Under the pieces are notes generated by a model. The model saw only the letters and a program-made list of their open reading frames with translations, was not told the DNA's origin and searched no databases. This document shows, one piece after another, positions 45,145-58,883 of a stretch of 64,000 nt of DNA. The stretch's first letter is position 1. Each line of letters opens with the position of its first letter. The position numbers and the translations under genes are program-made. Source of the DNA: Podaxis mareebaensis (lineage: Eukaryota > Basidiomycota > Agaricomycetes > Agaricales > Agaricaceae); the NCBI GenBank assembly GCA_018524725.1, contig JAEUWP010000472.1, forward strand, positions 1-64,000. Reading direction: 5' to 3'.

Positions 45145-47640
45145 ATGTCAACGGAAAGTGTCGTGCACGAAAAGCAGTCCACCGACGAGGAGAGACAAGA
45201 GCACATTGACTTGTCGAACAATGTTCAGGCCAGGTGAATAAGTCCCATCTTGTTGAAAACAGACTTTGACGACCTCTGTATAGGATCCAGAACCCGCTAT
45301 ACGGGATTCCTCGTGGAAAGCTCTTGAAGCAAGTCGAGGAGTTCACTCGGGAGAAGGGCTTCGAAGACAAGTTGGAGCTCTTCCAGAAGGCAGCTTTGTT
45401 AGCTCAGAACCCGAAGGACTTCGAAAATATCTCCGACCTAACCGAAAGCGACAAGGAGATCATTCGCAGAGAAACAACACGTAAATTACTTATCTGTTTC
45501 ATTTATGTATGTCCCGCTAATACTCCACCTAGACAAATGGAGCCAACCCCGCGCATTGTATATGACGGTCGTCGTATGTAGTCTGGCCGCGGCCGTGCAG
45601 TGCGTTTCGGAGAAGTCAACTTGAACGCTATTACTGATTCTTTGATTGTCAGAGGATGGGATCAGACAGGATCTAACGGCGCTAACTTGTCATTCCCTGA
45701 GGAATTCGGCTTAGTTGGTGGTCCGAACGCTGAACGAAACGAGTGGATCGTGGGTGTCATTAATGCGGGGTACGTAAGCTCATTCAATGGTGTAACGTGT
45801 TTGATTCTTGAACGGAAGTCTAACCTGTCATCTATCATGCCCTCCCCACACGCTCGATGGAATCAAGTCCCTACATTGCATCATGTCTTATTGGATGCTG
45901 GCTAACAGATCCTTTGAACCATTACTTTGGGCGCAGAGGAACACTCTTTTGGTGCGGAATATTTTGCATTTTCAGCGTCATTGGTCAAGGACTGGCACAA
46001 ACGTGGCCCCAACTTTTCGTAAATCTCATCTTCAACTTGCTCGCTTCTTTTGACCTTGATTTCCAAAATTTGTTTAGGTCTGCCGCCTTCTGCTCGGCCT
46101 TGGTATGGGACCCAAGGCAACAACTTCACCAGTGTTCGCAGCAGAAAATGTTCCCGCAAATGTTCGTGGCGGTCTCGTTATGTCTTGGCAACTGTGGGTA
46201 GGTGTCACACTCTCTTTCTGGCTCCACAACAATGTTAATTTTTCTTTTTCAAGACTGCTTTCGGCATCTTCCTCGGATTCACTGCTAATCTGGCCTTATA
46301 CAGCGTGGGCAACATCGCTTGGCGCCTCGAATTAGGCTCGGCATTCATCCCCGCAGTCCCACTTACGCTTCTTATCTATTTCTGCCCTGAGTCACCTCGA
46401 TGGTATATGAAGAAGGGCCGGTATCGTGACGCGTACAAGTCCTTCTGCAGGCTGCGGAACAGTGAATTGCAAGCCGCCCGGGATCTATACTATGTCCATC
46501 GACAACTCGTAGAGGAATTCGCAGTACTTAAGGGATCAACCTATCTTGGAAGGTTCTTTGAATTGTTCACGGTTCCGAGAGTTAGGCGGGCAACCCTCGC
46601 TAGCTGGGTAGTCATGATCGCTCAGCAAATGTGTGGCATTAACATTATCGCCTTCTATTCATCGACGATATTCTTCCAAGCGGGGTACACCACCCGAGAT
46701 GCATTGTTAGCATCCTGGGGATTTGGTTTGGTGAACTGGCTCTTTGCATTCCCTGCTATCTGGGTACGGGCACTCCGGATTATCTCTGCTAGATCCCAAC
46801 TAACCGATTAAGATAGACCATAGATACTTTCGGCCGTCGAAACCTCCTTCTCTTTACATTCCCTAACATGGCCTGGACGCTCCTTGCCGCGGGATTTTCC
46901 TTCTTTATCCCAGACGGCAGTCCAGCAAAGATCCCTCTCATCGCCCTGTTCATCTTCCTCTTTGCCGGTAAGCATCCCCATGTTACCACTCATCGCGCTA
47001 CAACCCTAAGACTCGATTATTTCCAGCGTTCTACTCTCCTGGAGAAGGCCCGGTACCTTATACCTATTCTGCAGAGGTCTTTCCGCTCACGCATCGCGAG
47101 ATGGGAATGTGCGTCATTTTAGTATGAAGGCTGCTCATATTGACAATGCCCACCCGTATCCAGGTCTTGGGCGGTCGCGACTTGCCTCTTTTGGGCTTCA
47201 GTGCTTTCTCTTACATTCCCTCGCATGCTTGGCGCTTTTGGCAGCGTAGGAGGTGCGCCACTTGTTCTGATTTCATACTCACGCAACATTAACCCCTTTA
47301 ACCCCATGCTTAGCATTCGGGTTCTATGCCGGGCTTAACATGGTTGCGTTTGTCATGATCTTCTTTTTGATGCCAGGTGCGCTTCCTTTCCTCTACATCA
47401 TTCTTGCGTCATTGGTTAACGCCACGAAAATGTTCAGAAACAAAACAACGCACGCTTGAGGAGCTTGATTACGTCTTCGCTGTTCCGACTTACAAGCATG
47501 CTTCGTACCAGCTTACGGTGTTCCTTCCCTACTGGATCCGTCGCTGGGTCTTCTTCCAGAGGAACGCTCAGCTGAAACCGTTGTACAACTTTGACGAGGT
47601 CAAGTCAATCACAGTGTTTGAAAAGGGTGTCGGGCATTAA
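45145..47640 (+). CDS. MFS sugar transporter (sugar porter family), intron-rich
   Basis: Eleven or so short exons join without a frame break into a complete 12-helix-type sugar porter. Exon 1 is 45145-45233, and the last codons end at 47640 (stop TAA). Family signatures appear in the right order: [14 protein letters not shown] (loop 2-3), the [12 protein letters not shown] stretch (helix 5), [12 protein letters not shown] (central loop start), [15 protein letters not shown] (helix 7), [11 protein letters not shown] (loop 8-9), [14 protein letters not shown] (helix 10) and [15 protein letters not shown] at the C-terminal cytosolic end. The intron in front of PYIASC ends in AAG, and some others use weak acceptors. 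It should act in the plasma membrane as a sugar/H+ symporter or facilitator; the substrate cannot be told. A long hydrophilic N-terminus with [18 protein letters not shown] is characteristic of the fungal lactose/hexose porter-like subgroup. Confidence 0.9.
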
Positions 47641-49015
47641 GAAAGAGTTGTATGGTTGGAAGAACTTGAGCCAAGGGTATTACAGTATCAGGACCTCCCG
47701 GGCTTTGAAGTTGATATCCAAACTGGCTGTCGACTCGTGTACTATACTTGTTGGACGCAAAACTGCTACCGGCAGGCACATGGCAATGTCTCATTTGGTC
47801 CCGTCGGTAATGGTGACTTTAAATTAAAAGTTTTTGATTGGACACAGTACTCTCCCTCATGGGTAGTGCGTGATTGCTGTGTTACAACTGTACATGCAGG
47901 GGGAAGGGCGCAACAAAATGAATGGTGAAGCCGAAGCGGTTTGAGTGACATGTACCAAGAATTGTTGAAGTACATCATAACAAAGATGGGATGCACGAAT
48001 CGTGTGTAAGCTGGGAGAGTTTCTCAGATTAGGCATATGACCAGCAAGCTATAGGGGGTACTCCTACTACGAGATAGAAGCCGCCTACGGGGCCGAGCAT
48101 TTGAGAAAGCCGAACGGTTAACAGAACCTTGCCCAAATGGCACAACCTCAGACACTAAAGGAGGGTAGGATGGATCGGTGAAAACAAATGCTACGATGGA
48201 ACGGAGTACGAGGAACAACGCATTATCATACTGTCGCACCCTCTGATGTGGGGTGAAGGTCCCCTCATCTCGGATACCCGATCAACAAAGTGGATACTTG
48301 AAGATCGAAGAAGGCGCAGATAATCAATGGGAGTAACTTAGGTACCATCGCTGTGATCATCATTACCACCAATGATTTCTCTGATCTCCACACCGCAAAG
48401 GTTCTATGACAGCTGCAAGGATGTCCTTGTCTACATTATATTCCTCTTTGGCATGATTGAGAGGTGAATTAACTGAGCTACTATTTAACGAACACTTGAC
48501 ACGGATGTGTGACCCGGGGAACATGGGGAATGAGGGGTATTCAAGTATTCGGCTCATTCATATCTATCAGGGGACAATCATCATTCTCTTATCGGCCGTT
48601 ATATCTCCTGCGCCTCGCTCATGTCTTCGCTTGTGGGCCCTGGATACATATACCCGGGCTTCTGGCACCCCTGCCTAGGTGTATCTCCATCAAGGATCAC
48701 AAAAGACACTAAGAGTTTGACTACGGGAGACTAACCGCCTGCTGAGCTGGAATGGCGACACAAATTTGATCTGACGATTCCCTAGCCTAATCACTGACCA
48801 GCGCTCGGAGCTTCAGAACCCACATGGGGATAGAGAATTAGACCAGCATTCAAATTGCTCTATTTCTGGTCCAAAAGCATGGTGTCTGGGAAACAGATTC
48901 ATGGACCTCACGATCATACTAAGGATATTGTGCGCCCAAGCCACATTGCGTTATATATGATGGATGGGATACTAACCAATGCATTGTGCTTCTCATCACA
49001 TTGTACTACCGTTCA
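47641..49015. other. Intergenic region downstream of the sugar transporter
   Basis: About 1.4 kb with only short open frames on both strands. I see no domain, repeat or transposon signature. Confidence 0.4.
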
Positions 49016-50612
49016 ATGGGCGGGATACTGGATGATACGCTCTTGACTCTGCTCCGTCAATTCCAGCTTCTAGCAGTAAGCCTTTCGTTCCCTCCCTCGC
49101 AGTCCCGCCACTGACGATCTCCAAATATATTCAGTATGCACAAAGTGAGCTTCTTGGCGGAGAATATTATTAGTTCATGGAGTGACCTATGAACCACAGT
49201 CGGTCTCCAAGCCTTTTTCGTATACGATTATATCCAACTTTTACCCCGTGAGGTAACCCCAATTGAGAACATTTGGAACTTGTCGTCGACGTCCTCACCC
49301 GTCCAATCCTCGTAGGTTGAACATATCTGGAAAGCGAAGTGGGCAAAAGTCGATGTATTCTATTTTCTCTGCCGCTTTACCACTTTTTTCACACTGGGTA
49401 CCACGATATTCAGTGCGTACGCTTCTCACTATCGAATTTACGTTTCCGTTGATACACGGTTGGCAGGTATGACCGACCTTGCCCGGAACGTAAGTCTTTG
49501 TGTCGCCGGTCTGCCAACATTTCAGGCTGATAACTCTCTACCTTGACGCTACCTAGAGTAAAGCATGTCTTGTGATGGGTCTGAGCTCTTCATGTGAGTG
49601 TTCTTCAACCACTGCTTTTGCCCTGACTCAAGAGAAACCGTAATATAAGGGATGACCTTCATCGGGATGCTAGCAGCTCAGCGTGAGACTCAACGCCCTT
49701 CGCTCGTTCACTACCCACAACTCCACTCACCTACTTTCCAGTGGTCTTCTTCCTCCGAGCCTATGCGTTATGGGGGGCTTCCTGCTTCATAGCAATTTTT
49801 TTGGGACTGCTGGCAATCGTACGTACATATCATAGGGTGTCACAACTGTAGTGTGTCAGGTCGTCTGACAGTCTTCCATTTTCATTCAGGGTATGGTAAC
49901 GGAGGGAATTGTGATAAATACGATCATCATGCAATCGACAACGTGTGCGTGTGCATCTCTTCTTTTAATCTATGTGATGTCAAGTCCTCATGCGCTATTT
50001 GGCCAGTACTTCGTCCGCCAGTTAACAACCCAGCCATCGTCTCGCAGTGTTTCCTCATTGTAGAAGGTCAACCGGAGATTGCAATGTGGGGTATTCTCGC
50101 TGGGTTGATTATCGACATCAGTGTGTCCATACAGCTCGATGTCTGCCTTTCTCAACTGAATGTCCGATAGTACTCGTGCTCGTGGTTATATTAGCCAAGA
50201 TCAAGAGACACCGGGTAGATGCTAGCCCATTCGTCCGCAGGGTTTATCAAGACGCCATATTCTATTTTGTTCTCAATTTTTGTAAGCACAAATTCTGTTC
50301 TTTTATACCGCAGCTGATTAATTTCGGCAGTCATTTCTATGACGACGATATTGGTGTACATTCTGGCACCCGGTCCAACGAAGCAACTTGCTGGAATGTC
50401 AGAAAATATTTTTTGTTGTAATAAAGGGTAAGCTGACAGTTCACGCGCACAGATTCAGTGGCGTTATGTACCGTTGTCTATCATGCCATGTTATTCTCCG
50501 GCTACGAGAACAGGGAAAGGAAGGGATGAATACTACAATCAGCGTACGCTCCGCTCTTCGCTTCCATCATGACGACGTAGAAGGCACGGCATTGAGTATA
50601 AGTCGGTTTTGA
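49016..50612 (+). CDS. DUF6533-like integral membrane protein, copy 1 (possibly degraded)
   Basis: This is a multi-exon gene of very short exons. Pieces follow the layout of the basidiomycete DUF6533 family: LTLLRQFQLL then GLQAFFVYDYIQLLPREV (the DUF6533 core, with the YDY..LPREV motif), VEHIWKAKWAKVDVFYFLCRF, a helix VVFFLRAYALWG, further hydrophobic segments (IAMWGILAGLIIDI), VLVLVVILAKIKRH, SPFVRRVYQDAIFYFVLNF, and a final cytosolic stretch with VILRLREQGKEG. An ATG fits at 49016 and a stop at 50610-50612. Several exon borders between 49440 and 49740 and near 49990 are uncertain, so a frame break cannot be excluded. These proteins are multi-pass membrane proteins of unknown function. A paralogue lies at 53429-54993. 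Confidence 0.55.
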
Positions 50613-51972
50613 ATTATGTATATATACCGATACAAGGTACCGTATGGCCACTTACCTTTGATCTGTTCTAGATCCAAATGCATATCCCCAAAGCATACCT
50701 CTTACTCCGTTATCTATCATCAACGCTACGGTGGCATAGGATAAGGCTTAAAGGCCCACAACGAATGGCTAGGGAGTCGCAAAGTGAATACCACCGACAT
50801 TACCAAGTACTCCACAAAAGCCTATGCCACAATATCAGAATGATCGAGCACTAATGTATCACAAGAACCACCGTACCTGGTGCATCATAAGAACCCGTCC
50901 ATATCTGATACCCATCCGGGTCATCCCCCTATTTTCGATGGCGATGTCCCAGCTTCGGTCCCGATCCTGACAAACCGACATTAATACATTCAACCCTATA
51001 TCAATTCAGATGTCGGAACCAACAGGAATCCAGCCTCTTCTTGGAGTAGCCTGATACTGTAGTCTGAATGCTTTGATGTTGCGTTTCTTGGACAGGACAC
51101 ATCAACGCGTAGGGAGATCCATTGATCGCAGCAACAAGGTTCCCCCTGTTCTGGAACTGGTACTTCCGGTCTTTAAGATGAAAGATCCGACCGCAATGTC
51201 ATGGGACCACTGCCCCCATTCACTTATTCATGAAATCCAAGAATAGACCTGTGACACATGGAGCCTCACCTTCAGGGAGCAACACGATCCCTTGAGGTCC
51301 TACCACCGAATCCGCAGATCGAGAGATTCCGACGGAATGCGTAACCAGATTAGGAGTGAAGAACAGAGCTCTATATTGGCCACTTTGAGGTCATGCGGTA
51401 GCTTGGGACGTTGAAATTATGAGTGCGCAGGGGGGCTATGTTGGTGAGGTGTATAGACCGGAGAAAAGAGTGATATAAGGGCATAGAAAGGAGTGAGGGA
51501 TATATTGAGTGCGAGCATATCTGAGGACCCGGGTGAGGGGGGCCTGACGAGGGGCTTGAGTTCCACAATGGCGATCTTCGAGATAACAAAGGGACTCCGG
51601 TAAAAGTGAGCCAGACACCTAGACTTGATCCTGGGATGTTGTGTTGTCATTGTGTTGTTTGGTCTCCGACGAAATTCAAATCAAATTCGGTTGCACCAGT
51701 TTTGAGCATTTGAAATACGGATCACGAACTGAACGTTTATTGAACATTGAAATATGAGTGGGATGCTGTATCAACTGTCATGTTGAATCGAACACATAAT
51801 GACAAGAGGGCAAACCGACAGTGATTCCTGGGACCAAACGAATACTTCATTGAAGTCTTGTGAAGTGTCACTGCAAATCAAGTGGAGCTATGCGTACATC
51901 CAGCCAGACTAGGAATGGGGTGTGCCGCCGGATAGCGGAGGTTCGAGACTGATAGCTCATGTTAGTCGAGGG
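50613..51972. other. Intergenic region
   Basis: About 1.36 kb between the convergent DUF6533-like gene and MRM2. It holds only overlapping short minus-strand frames (51371-51650) and no recognisable feature. Confidence 0.4.
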
Positions 51973-53019
51973 TTACCACAAGCCTTTCCATCCTTGACAA
52001 AGGAAATATGATTCCTTCGACTCTGGGCGACTTGAAGCCGGTTTGACAATCCTTACTTCGGTGAAATTCGGTACAAGCTTTGCCTTACGGAATTCGTCTA
52101 GGTGAGGGTGGGTGAAATACTTCATCCTGCATGCAAAACACTGTAAGTGGTGGCTATATGCGAAACGAGCCACTTACAGTAGAACACCGCCTTTCTTCCT
52201 TCCAATGCTTTCCGCTGTAAGAAGGTGCCTCGCGGCAAAGTCATATACGGACTCGCAAATTTCTAGACTCGATTCGATATCGCGCATATCGTTGCCTGTC
52301 GAATTTGCTGCCATATCGGAAAGAATGATGTCTGCTTTGCCCTCCATGTTTCCTTTGACACTGAGTAACCGGTGTATTAGGTCCTCGGTTTTAGGTTTCA
52401 GGAAGTCTGCCTGGATATCAAGGACACCATGAATGGGGTTCATCGGCAACAGATCCACTGCGACAATCGTTCCACGTCCGACTTGTGGTCCACTGACGTC
52501 TTTGTCGTCAATGTTCAGCGGATCAAATTTTCCTTCCGCAGACGCGACAACCTCTTTCTCCTTCCCCGTCTCGTGCCCTTTGTCTTTTCCCCTCAGGACC
52601 TCTAGTTTGGGAGAACTCCATGTCCCGTAGCGCTCGTTGAGTTTGGCACCCCGTTTTCCATATGCGAATCCCTTCACTTTCATCAGCTCGCTTTCTTGCT
52701 CTGCCCACCCAAGCTTTCCAGCAACAACTTGGCTCCAGCCACCAGGTGCAGCGCCGAGATCGACAACCGCGCGCACATCAGGATGTAACAGAAAGCCAAA
52801 TGTGGCATCCATTTCTATGAGTTTGAACGCTGAACGGGACCTGTATGCGGTTGGGGATGACAGACGTTTCTTGACATATGGATCTTTGTATTGTCTTGAA
52901 AGCCAGAACCGCGAAGAGGGAGAGAGAGAGCGTACGACTTTGCTAGCGTTCATTGCCCACAAATGAATTTTGACATCACGCATTTTCGGTATAATATTTG
53001 GCAAGACATTGGGGATCAA
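51973..53019 (-). CDS. MRM2: Mitochondrial rRNA 2'-O-methyltransferase, FtsJ/RrmJ family
   Basis: Two exons: 53019-52178 and 52126-51973, joined by a 51-nt intron. The FtsJ fold is clear: [10 protein letters not shown] and [13 protein letters not shown] (conserved Lys of the K-D-K-E set), the SAM-binding [14 protein letters not shown], then VAVDLLPM, and the catalytic Asp in [13 protein letters not shown] second-exon Lys in [20 protein letters not shown] completes the set. The RSRSAFKL and PASSR.ESKE.Y signatures match the FtsJ group that methylates the large mitochondrial rRNA (yeast Mrm2). A low-complexity insert of about 60 residues rich in Lys, Glu and Gly (about 52640-52480) interrupts the domain, as often seen in fungi. 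The start may be at 53019 or at the internal Met (52953-52951), which begins a basic, Ser-rich stretch resembling a mitochondrial presequence. Expected to act in the matrix. Confidence 0.9.
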
Positions 53020-53428
53020 ATAGTCCTATGATGTCCATCAACACAGCCCTCTTACAAGTTACGCAGCGCCTTACGATAAGTATGTAGAGCAGCTAACTAA
53101 ATATGTCTTGAACAAACTCAAGAAAATTCTGCCAGAAGCGGTCAAATTGCAATGGGATACGCCACCGTTCAGCGTCCTCGGTCGAAGAATTTACCTTCGT
53201 ATGTCATGGGTTGGGTGTCGTGGTAAGCAGAACACCCGACTTGAATGAACTCTGATTCCTGGTTTCCGGTAACTTATTCGTAACGACGGGGATTAGCCTC
53301 GGTGAGTTCCGCACCCATTGGATTGCTCTTGCCTCTAACCTCTGGCCTTAAAAGCTGAGCCGGGTTGGGCTGTTGCGACGCCCCCTGGTCTCTAGCCAAC
53401 CCACGTAGCCCTTGGTCCTAACCCGAGC
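53020..53428. other. Short divergent intergenic region
   Basis: About 400 nt between the 5' end of MRM2 and the second DUF6533-like gene. Nothing specific is seen. Confidence 0.4.
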
Positions 53429-54993
53429 ATGGATGCGCGCAATGCTGCACTCTTTATGCTGATCCGCCAGTTTCAGATTCTGGAGGTGCGGCATGCTTCT
53501 ACTGCTGATGATTAGAGATTGGTGCTAACCGGGGGCTAACAGTACGCGCAAGGTCCTTCCCGAAGCACAACTTGTTACCATAGAACTGACGCAAACCATT
53601 GCTTAGCCGGCCTCTACACTTTTTTCTTATACGATTATCTTGGTTTACTGCCTCGCGAGGTACGTTTCAATTCCGAACCTTTATGTGGGTGACACTAAAT
53701 GCCCCAGGTTGAGAGTATATGGAAGAGAAATGGGGCCAAAGTCAACATCCTCTACATTATCTGTCGATATACGGGCTTTGTCAATTTTGCAATATGGATA
53801 TATAGTTCGTGCATTTCATTCCCCATCCGGTGAAAGGAGAACTCATGCATTGCCAGGTCTGACTGATGATGGGACCAAGGTGAGCATTCACTTTCTTGAG
53901 ACTCCGCCAATTCACTTAGGATGGATGATGGTAGTCGAAACCGTGTGTCATAGTCGGATTTGCGTGGGCATGTGAGTCTGATTCCACTTCGTCTTTCCCC
54001 TCGGACCGTGTTAATATCATGGCCCGTTCAGGGATTGCGTTTGTTGGAATGTCTTCCGCACAATGTAGGGTCCTGAATACCCACTTCTGAAGTTAATAAT
54101 AACGCACTCATAGTAACTTTCTTCCTGCGCACATACGCTCTATGGGGCACTTCCAGAATTGTAGCAGTTTTATTGTCAATCCTGGCCGTCGTAAGTGTCA
54201 TGTACTCCTCATTTCGCTGGACAATTCGAAGGATATCCATTCGAATGCTAGGGGATGATCGGTGGTGGTATCATAGTATCTAGCTTGATTATGCGATCGA
54301 CAACACGCAAGTCTTTACGTTGACCCAGCGTCCAAGCTAGTGGCTCACGCAGCAACATTAGGTCTGCAACCCCCTGTCCACAACACAGCCGTCGTGCCGC
54401 AGTGCTTCCTTGCAGTTACTGGCGCAATAACGCTAGGCATGTGGGGCCTCCTGACCGGACGCATAATTGATATCAGTGTGTTTATTATCCACCTTTGACA
54501 TCGCACGTTCACTGAGTGGTGCACCATAGTTCTCGTTGTCATGGTTGTCGTGGCAAAAGTCAGACGATATCATTCGATCGACAATAGCCCATTTGTCAAG
54601 AAAGTTTTCCGAGAAGCAACTATCTATTTCGGCCTCAATTTCAGTCCGTGTTGGTCCTCAAAGCGTAGATAAAGCATTGGTGACTGACGTCCCTCCTTCC
54701 CCGTCCTCAGTCATTACCATCACGACGATAATCATGTATTTTACGTTGCCCGGCGTAACCAAGCAGTTCCCAGCCACGTAAGTCTATACCAGCTAAATAA
54801 GTCGTTATTGCTGACTCATTGAATACCCAGTTTTGCGTCCATAATGTATCGCTGTTTGGCATGTCGTATGATAGTCCGGATGCGAGAACAGGGAAAGGAA
54901 GGTGCTTTTACGGAGTCGGCTTTGCCAGTTTCGGTTCTGCAGTTCCGGCAGGATGAGCAGGATCTAACCGGGCTCACGTCAACTAGACTGTGA
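53429..54993 (+). CDS. DUF6533-like integral membrane protein, copy 2 (possibly degraded)
   Basis: This is the paralogue of the gene at 49016. It opens with MDARNAALFMLIRQFQILE, then TFFLYDYLGLLPREV, the IWKRNGAKVNILYIICRY exon, the helix VTFFLRTYALWG, PPVHNTAVVPQCFL with GMWGLLTGRIIDIS, VLVVMVVVAKVRRY, SPFVKKVFREATIYFGLNF and a cytosolic end with IVRMREQGKEGAF, stopping at 54991-54993. Exon order and most intron positions match copy 1. The short exons between 53820 and 53970 and around 54330 do not translate cleanly, so the gene may be eroding. Both copies flank MRM2, consistent with a local duplication followed by, or spanning, that gene. Confidence 0.5.
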
Positions 54994-56824
54994 CCTCCCC
55001 TTCACTGCCATGCGCGGGCGGAGGCCGGTGTACGGCATTTTATATGTATTTTAAACGCGTGATATTATTTCTTTCGAGTGTTGGATTGATATGTAGGATT
55101 TGTAATTAGTAACGGGAGTTGACTGTTGCGATTCAATACTTTGTTCTTTCATAAGCAATATGTATGGGTAAGTTTGCAATCACACAGTGCCTACTTGTCG
55201 GATGTGGGCGGGGATCCCAGACTACATACCGAGAACGCTGTCTTAATGTCGAGTAATGAAACAGGTCATAACTATATAGTCGTTTGTAGAACCCGAATAG
55301 AGCCCAAACAGATGATATGGAATTGCACAAGGGTCGCATTGGTACGTATGATACATATATATATTCATAAATTCGGACCCGGAGCTCTCCTGTCCATCTT
55401 GACTTGATATTGAACTCTTGGTCTGGACTTTGTCAGCACCTGATGTCATCCTGTCTTTACGTTGATCCTGACCGATACGTTCAAATTGTTCATGAATTGA
55501 TAGAGATATGGGACGAAGAACGATTAGGTCACTGAATGTTCCCCCGGAGCATTGGAACAGAGGAATGGAGCCATCGAAGTGGGTCCTTGGCGTTGGCCTG
55601 CGTTGCTGGAATCTCGGCTTGGGTCCTTGGAGCTGGTCGGTGTTGCTGGGATGGGTTCGCTGTGAATCAAATAGCCTTGACAGAGAGCAAACATTTCTCG
55701 ACACGCTCGATGATTGCATCCTAGCCCTTGTCCGGGAAGTACATATAGTGGAGGTATCGTGTAGTTTCCTCTGTATTCTGTCTCCTTTCTTACTTTCGCT
55801 CGGAACCCTAGTAACATAACTTACGCCTTGTGAGGTATTGGTAGTGAAAAGCATAAAAATTAACCCCTGCTTTTCCTTTGGTGTGATTCTTTTGTCTCGT
55901 TGCCGGGAGGCTGTTTAAAGAAGGCTATGACAGAAGGACCGGCCAGTACAACACGTCTGGAAAGGAAAGCGCAGGACGGCTGTCCCTTGTCCTTTGGCAT
56001 GCTGGAGTGTCTCGGCAACGAGTGTGGAAACAATGAATTTGGGGGACCGAACGAGTGGGATACGCAAACCGTAGACGACGTATATTTATCCCACTTGGTA
56101 TGTGGAAGGGGCCGACATTGTATACACTTGAGTAGATTAGATAACTTTAACCGGCATTCTGTAGCATCGGCATGACTCTGTATTCTGGTCACCTACGTTA
56201 ATTTCTTCCACTACCGCTCCCTTGGTTCGTATCATTGGCATATCTGGCTAATGGGGTGTGAGTAGGCACGTGATCAAGTTTTGTGTTGGTAGTTGTAGAG
56301 GTGCCGAAGTAGCTATGCATAGATGATGCATGATACATGATACATGATACCCGAGATGGTGACCTCCGTCGATCGAGGATACCCCAAGTCAGCTACTATT
56401 CCATAAGCCCGTTATCTAGCCTCCATTCCTTTCCCCGCAGTTCTTATGCACAGAACAGGCCGGCATAGGGCACTCGTAATTTAGTTTTGTTGGTATTCTC
56501 GGGGATAGGATCTATCCGCATGCGCTCGGACTCAAGGCTCGGTGCAGGAATTGTCTCTTTGATTGCCCCGGAAACAATCGTGTGGATTGTTCCTGCTCAC
56601 GATTGACGTCCAGTAGCCTGAGTTTTGGTTCCCAACAATCTTTTCAAGTACCGAAGTGAGAGGGCGTTTCATCTTAAAATGAGCTTGAATATTTGGTAAG
56701 TTCATTGATTTGTCAACGCCGTTAGAACCAACACGCCCGGCCCCTCCCGGCCCGTGCCCACTTCTCCATCTTCCTACCGGACCAATGACATCCCATCCTC
56801 CCATCTCCCCGAAAAGCTGCCCAA
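54994..56824. other. Intergenic region
   Basis: About 1.8 kb with short open frames on both strands that overlap each other (for example 55508-55819 plus and 55854-55243 minus). None has a recognisable domain or a credible start context. Confidence 0.4.
56329..56350. repeat. Three-unit CATGATA microsatellite
   Basis: CATGATA occurs three times in a row within the spacer upstream of the TFIIIC subunit gene. Confidence 0.8.
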
Positions 56825-58024
56825 ATGGACCCATCCCGAACCACTCTCTGCCCAGGATACAAACACGTCACAGCATTCTCACCCGCGCTATCCTCACCAA
56901 AATCGAGACCCGCCTCCGTTTCACTCCCATCATCCACCACCACCAACGACCAAGACCAAAATGAAAATAACGAAGGGGAAGAAAGTGAATATGAAGAAGA
57001 GATTGAATATGTTACTTTGGACTTGGGTAATATCGAGCCGACGCTCGTGCCTAGTTCGTCCACTTATAGGTTAATCGTACGTCCCCCCCCCCTTTTATTT
57101 GAAGTGGATGAGGAGGAAAGCTGAGGGTGGGTACGAGAGTGTAGGGCCTTGATACGCCGACGCCGTATCTCCAGTTGTCGGGTACGATTCTCAGAGGGCG
57201 GCATGAGAGTTTGTTAGGATCCGAGTTGATATTTACTGACAAAGGTACGTTCCTCCCTCCCAGTGGTATCTTCATTTAACGCCCCTTTGTGTTTAGATTC
57301 GACAGTGACTCCGGCGGCAACGACAACAGCAACGACGACGACAGGAGCAGCGGCCGGACAGAAAAAGAAAAGCGTAACGCACGTCTCGACGACTTCCAAA
57401 CGGATTTCATTCCGAGAGGTCCGGCTCCGACCTAAAGAAAAGAAGGGCGGTATCGAGGTGCATCAATACGTACCAGAGGGGGTGGAAGAGGGGGAGGATG
57501 AAGGAGAGCTTGAATATGCAGATGTCGGTGGTAATGTCGACACCAACATGGATATGGATGGGGGCCTAGATGTGGACAGGGATCTGGAAGATGCATTGGA
57601 ATATGTCGACTTGGACCGGATGAACGTGGACCCCGAAGCTTCGATTTCGGCACCTCCGCGTCCGTCCGAGCCTGGACCATCTAGGATACCTACAGTGGCG
57701 CCGACGCCTGGACCGCCCACTGGGCCTTCAATCCCTGTCTCTGCGCCCGCATCGACATCCACTATCACCGCCGGTCTCACCCAAGCAAACATGGACCGTA
57801 AAGGCAAAGGCAAGGAGAGTGCACAAGAATCGGAGGCACCAATGGAAGCGGCGGAGGAACCAAGCGACCCCGCTATGCGTATCGATCGACTGACAGGCAT
57901 CTCACCGCCTCTCACCCGTGCGCCTCGTGGAGCCACTGGGGCGAAAAAGAAAACGACAGCGACAGGTAAAGGGAAACAGAAGGAGACGGGAGACAGTGAT
58001 AGAATGGATGTGACAGAGGGGTAA
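56825..58024 (+). CDS. TFIIIC subunit with triple-barrel domain (Sfc7/TFC7/GTF3C6-like)
   Basis: Three exons: 56825-57076, 57145-57244 and 57297-58024, about 359 residues. An acidic lead (EGEESEYEEEIEYV) is followed by the triple-barrel signature: YVTLDLGNIEPTLVPSSSTY, then GLDTPTPYLQLSGTILRGRH, then LLGSELIFTDKD across the second intron, and the Arg/Lys-rich ISFREVRLRPKEK strand. This is the domain of the small TFIIIC tau-A partner (fission yeast Sfc7, human GTF3C6), which helps place RNA polymerase III at tRNA genes. The C-terminal half is low complexity: acidic repeats (EEGEDEGELEYADVGG), a Pro/Thr/Ser-rich middle and a basic end (GAKKKTTATGKGKQK). The Met at 56825 is the only in-frame start nearby, but its N-terminal 28 residues are unremarkable, so an upstream exon is possible. 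Confidence 0.82.
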
Positions 58025-58378
58025 TATAAATCATTAATGACAAATTTGTTGTAGATTGTGGGTCCACGAGGTTGCCAAGGGCACTGGCGTGGTTTCCAGG
58101 TGGTTGCGGCACCGAGGCAGAGGATCTAGTCACGGATTCTGCACGCGACGGCTCATTTGGGGGTCTGACGCTGCTGCGAAACGGGATTTTCCCACCCCAC
58201 CCACTCGCATCGTCTCACTCATCCAGTCATAGCTCTATCATTATTCCTGAGTGGTCATTCATAGCTTACGGACATACATAATACATAGTCACAACTAAGG
58301 CGAAGAGATTCCTGTCAAATAGTACAGCAAGAGTTGAAGAAACATAGCGCATGGCGATGGTGCCAGACGTCAGGTCGT

Positions 58379-58883
<505 letters not shown>

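Noticed and set aside
45540..45660. Stop codon in the sugar transporter suggesting a pseudogene
   Set aside because: The stop lies in an intron with donor GTGCGT and acceptor TGTCAG; splicing gives AAAVQGWDQTG in frame.
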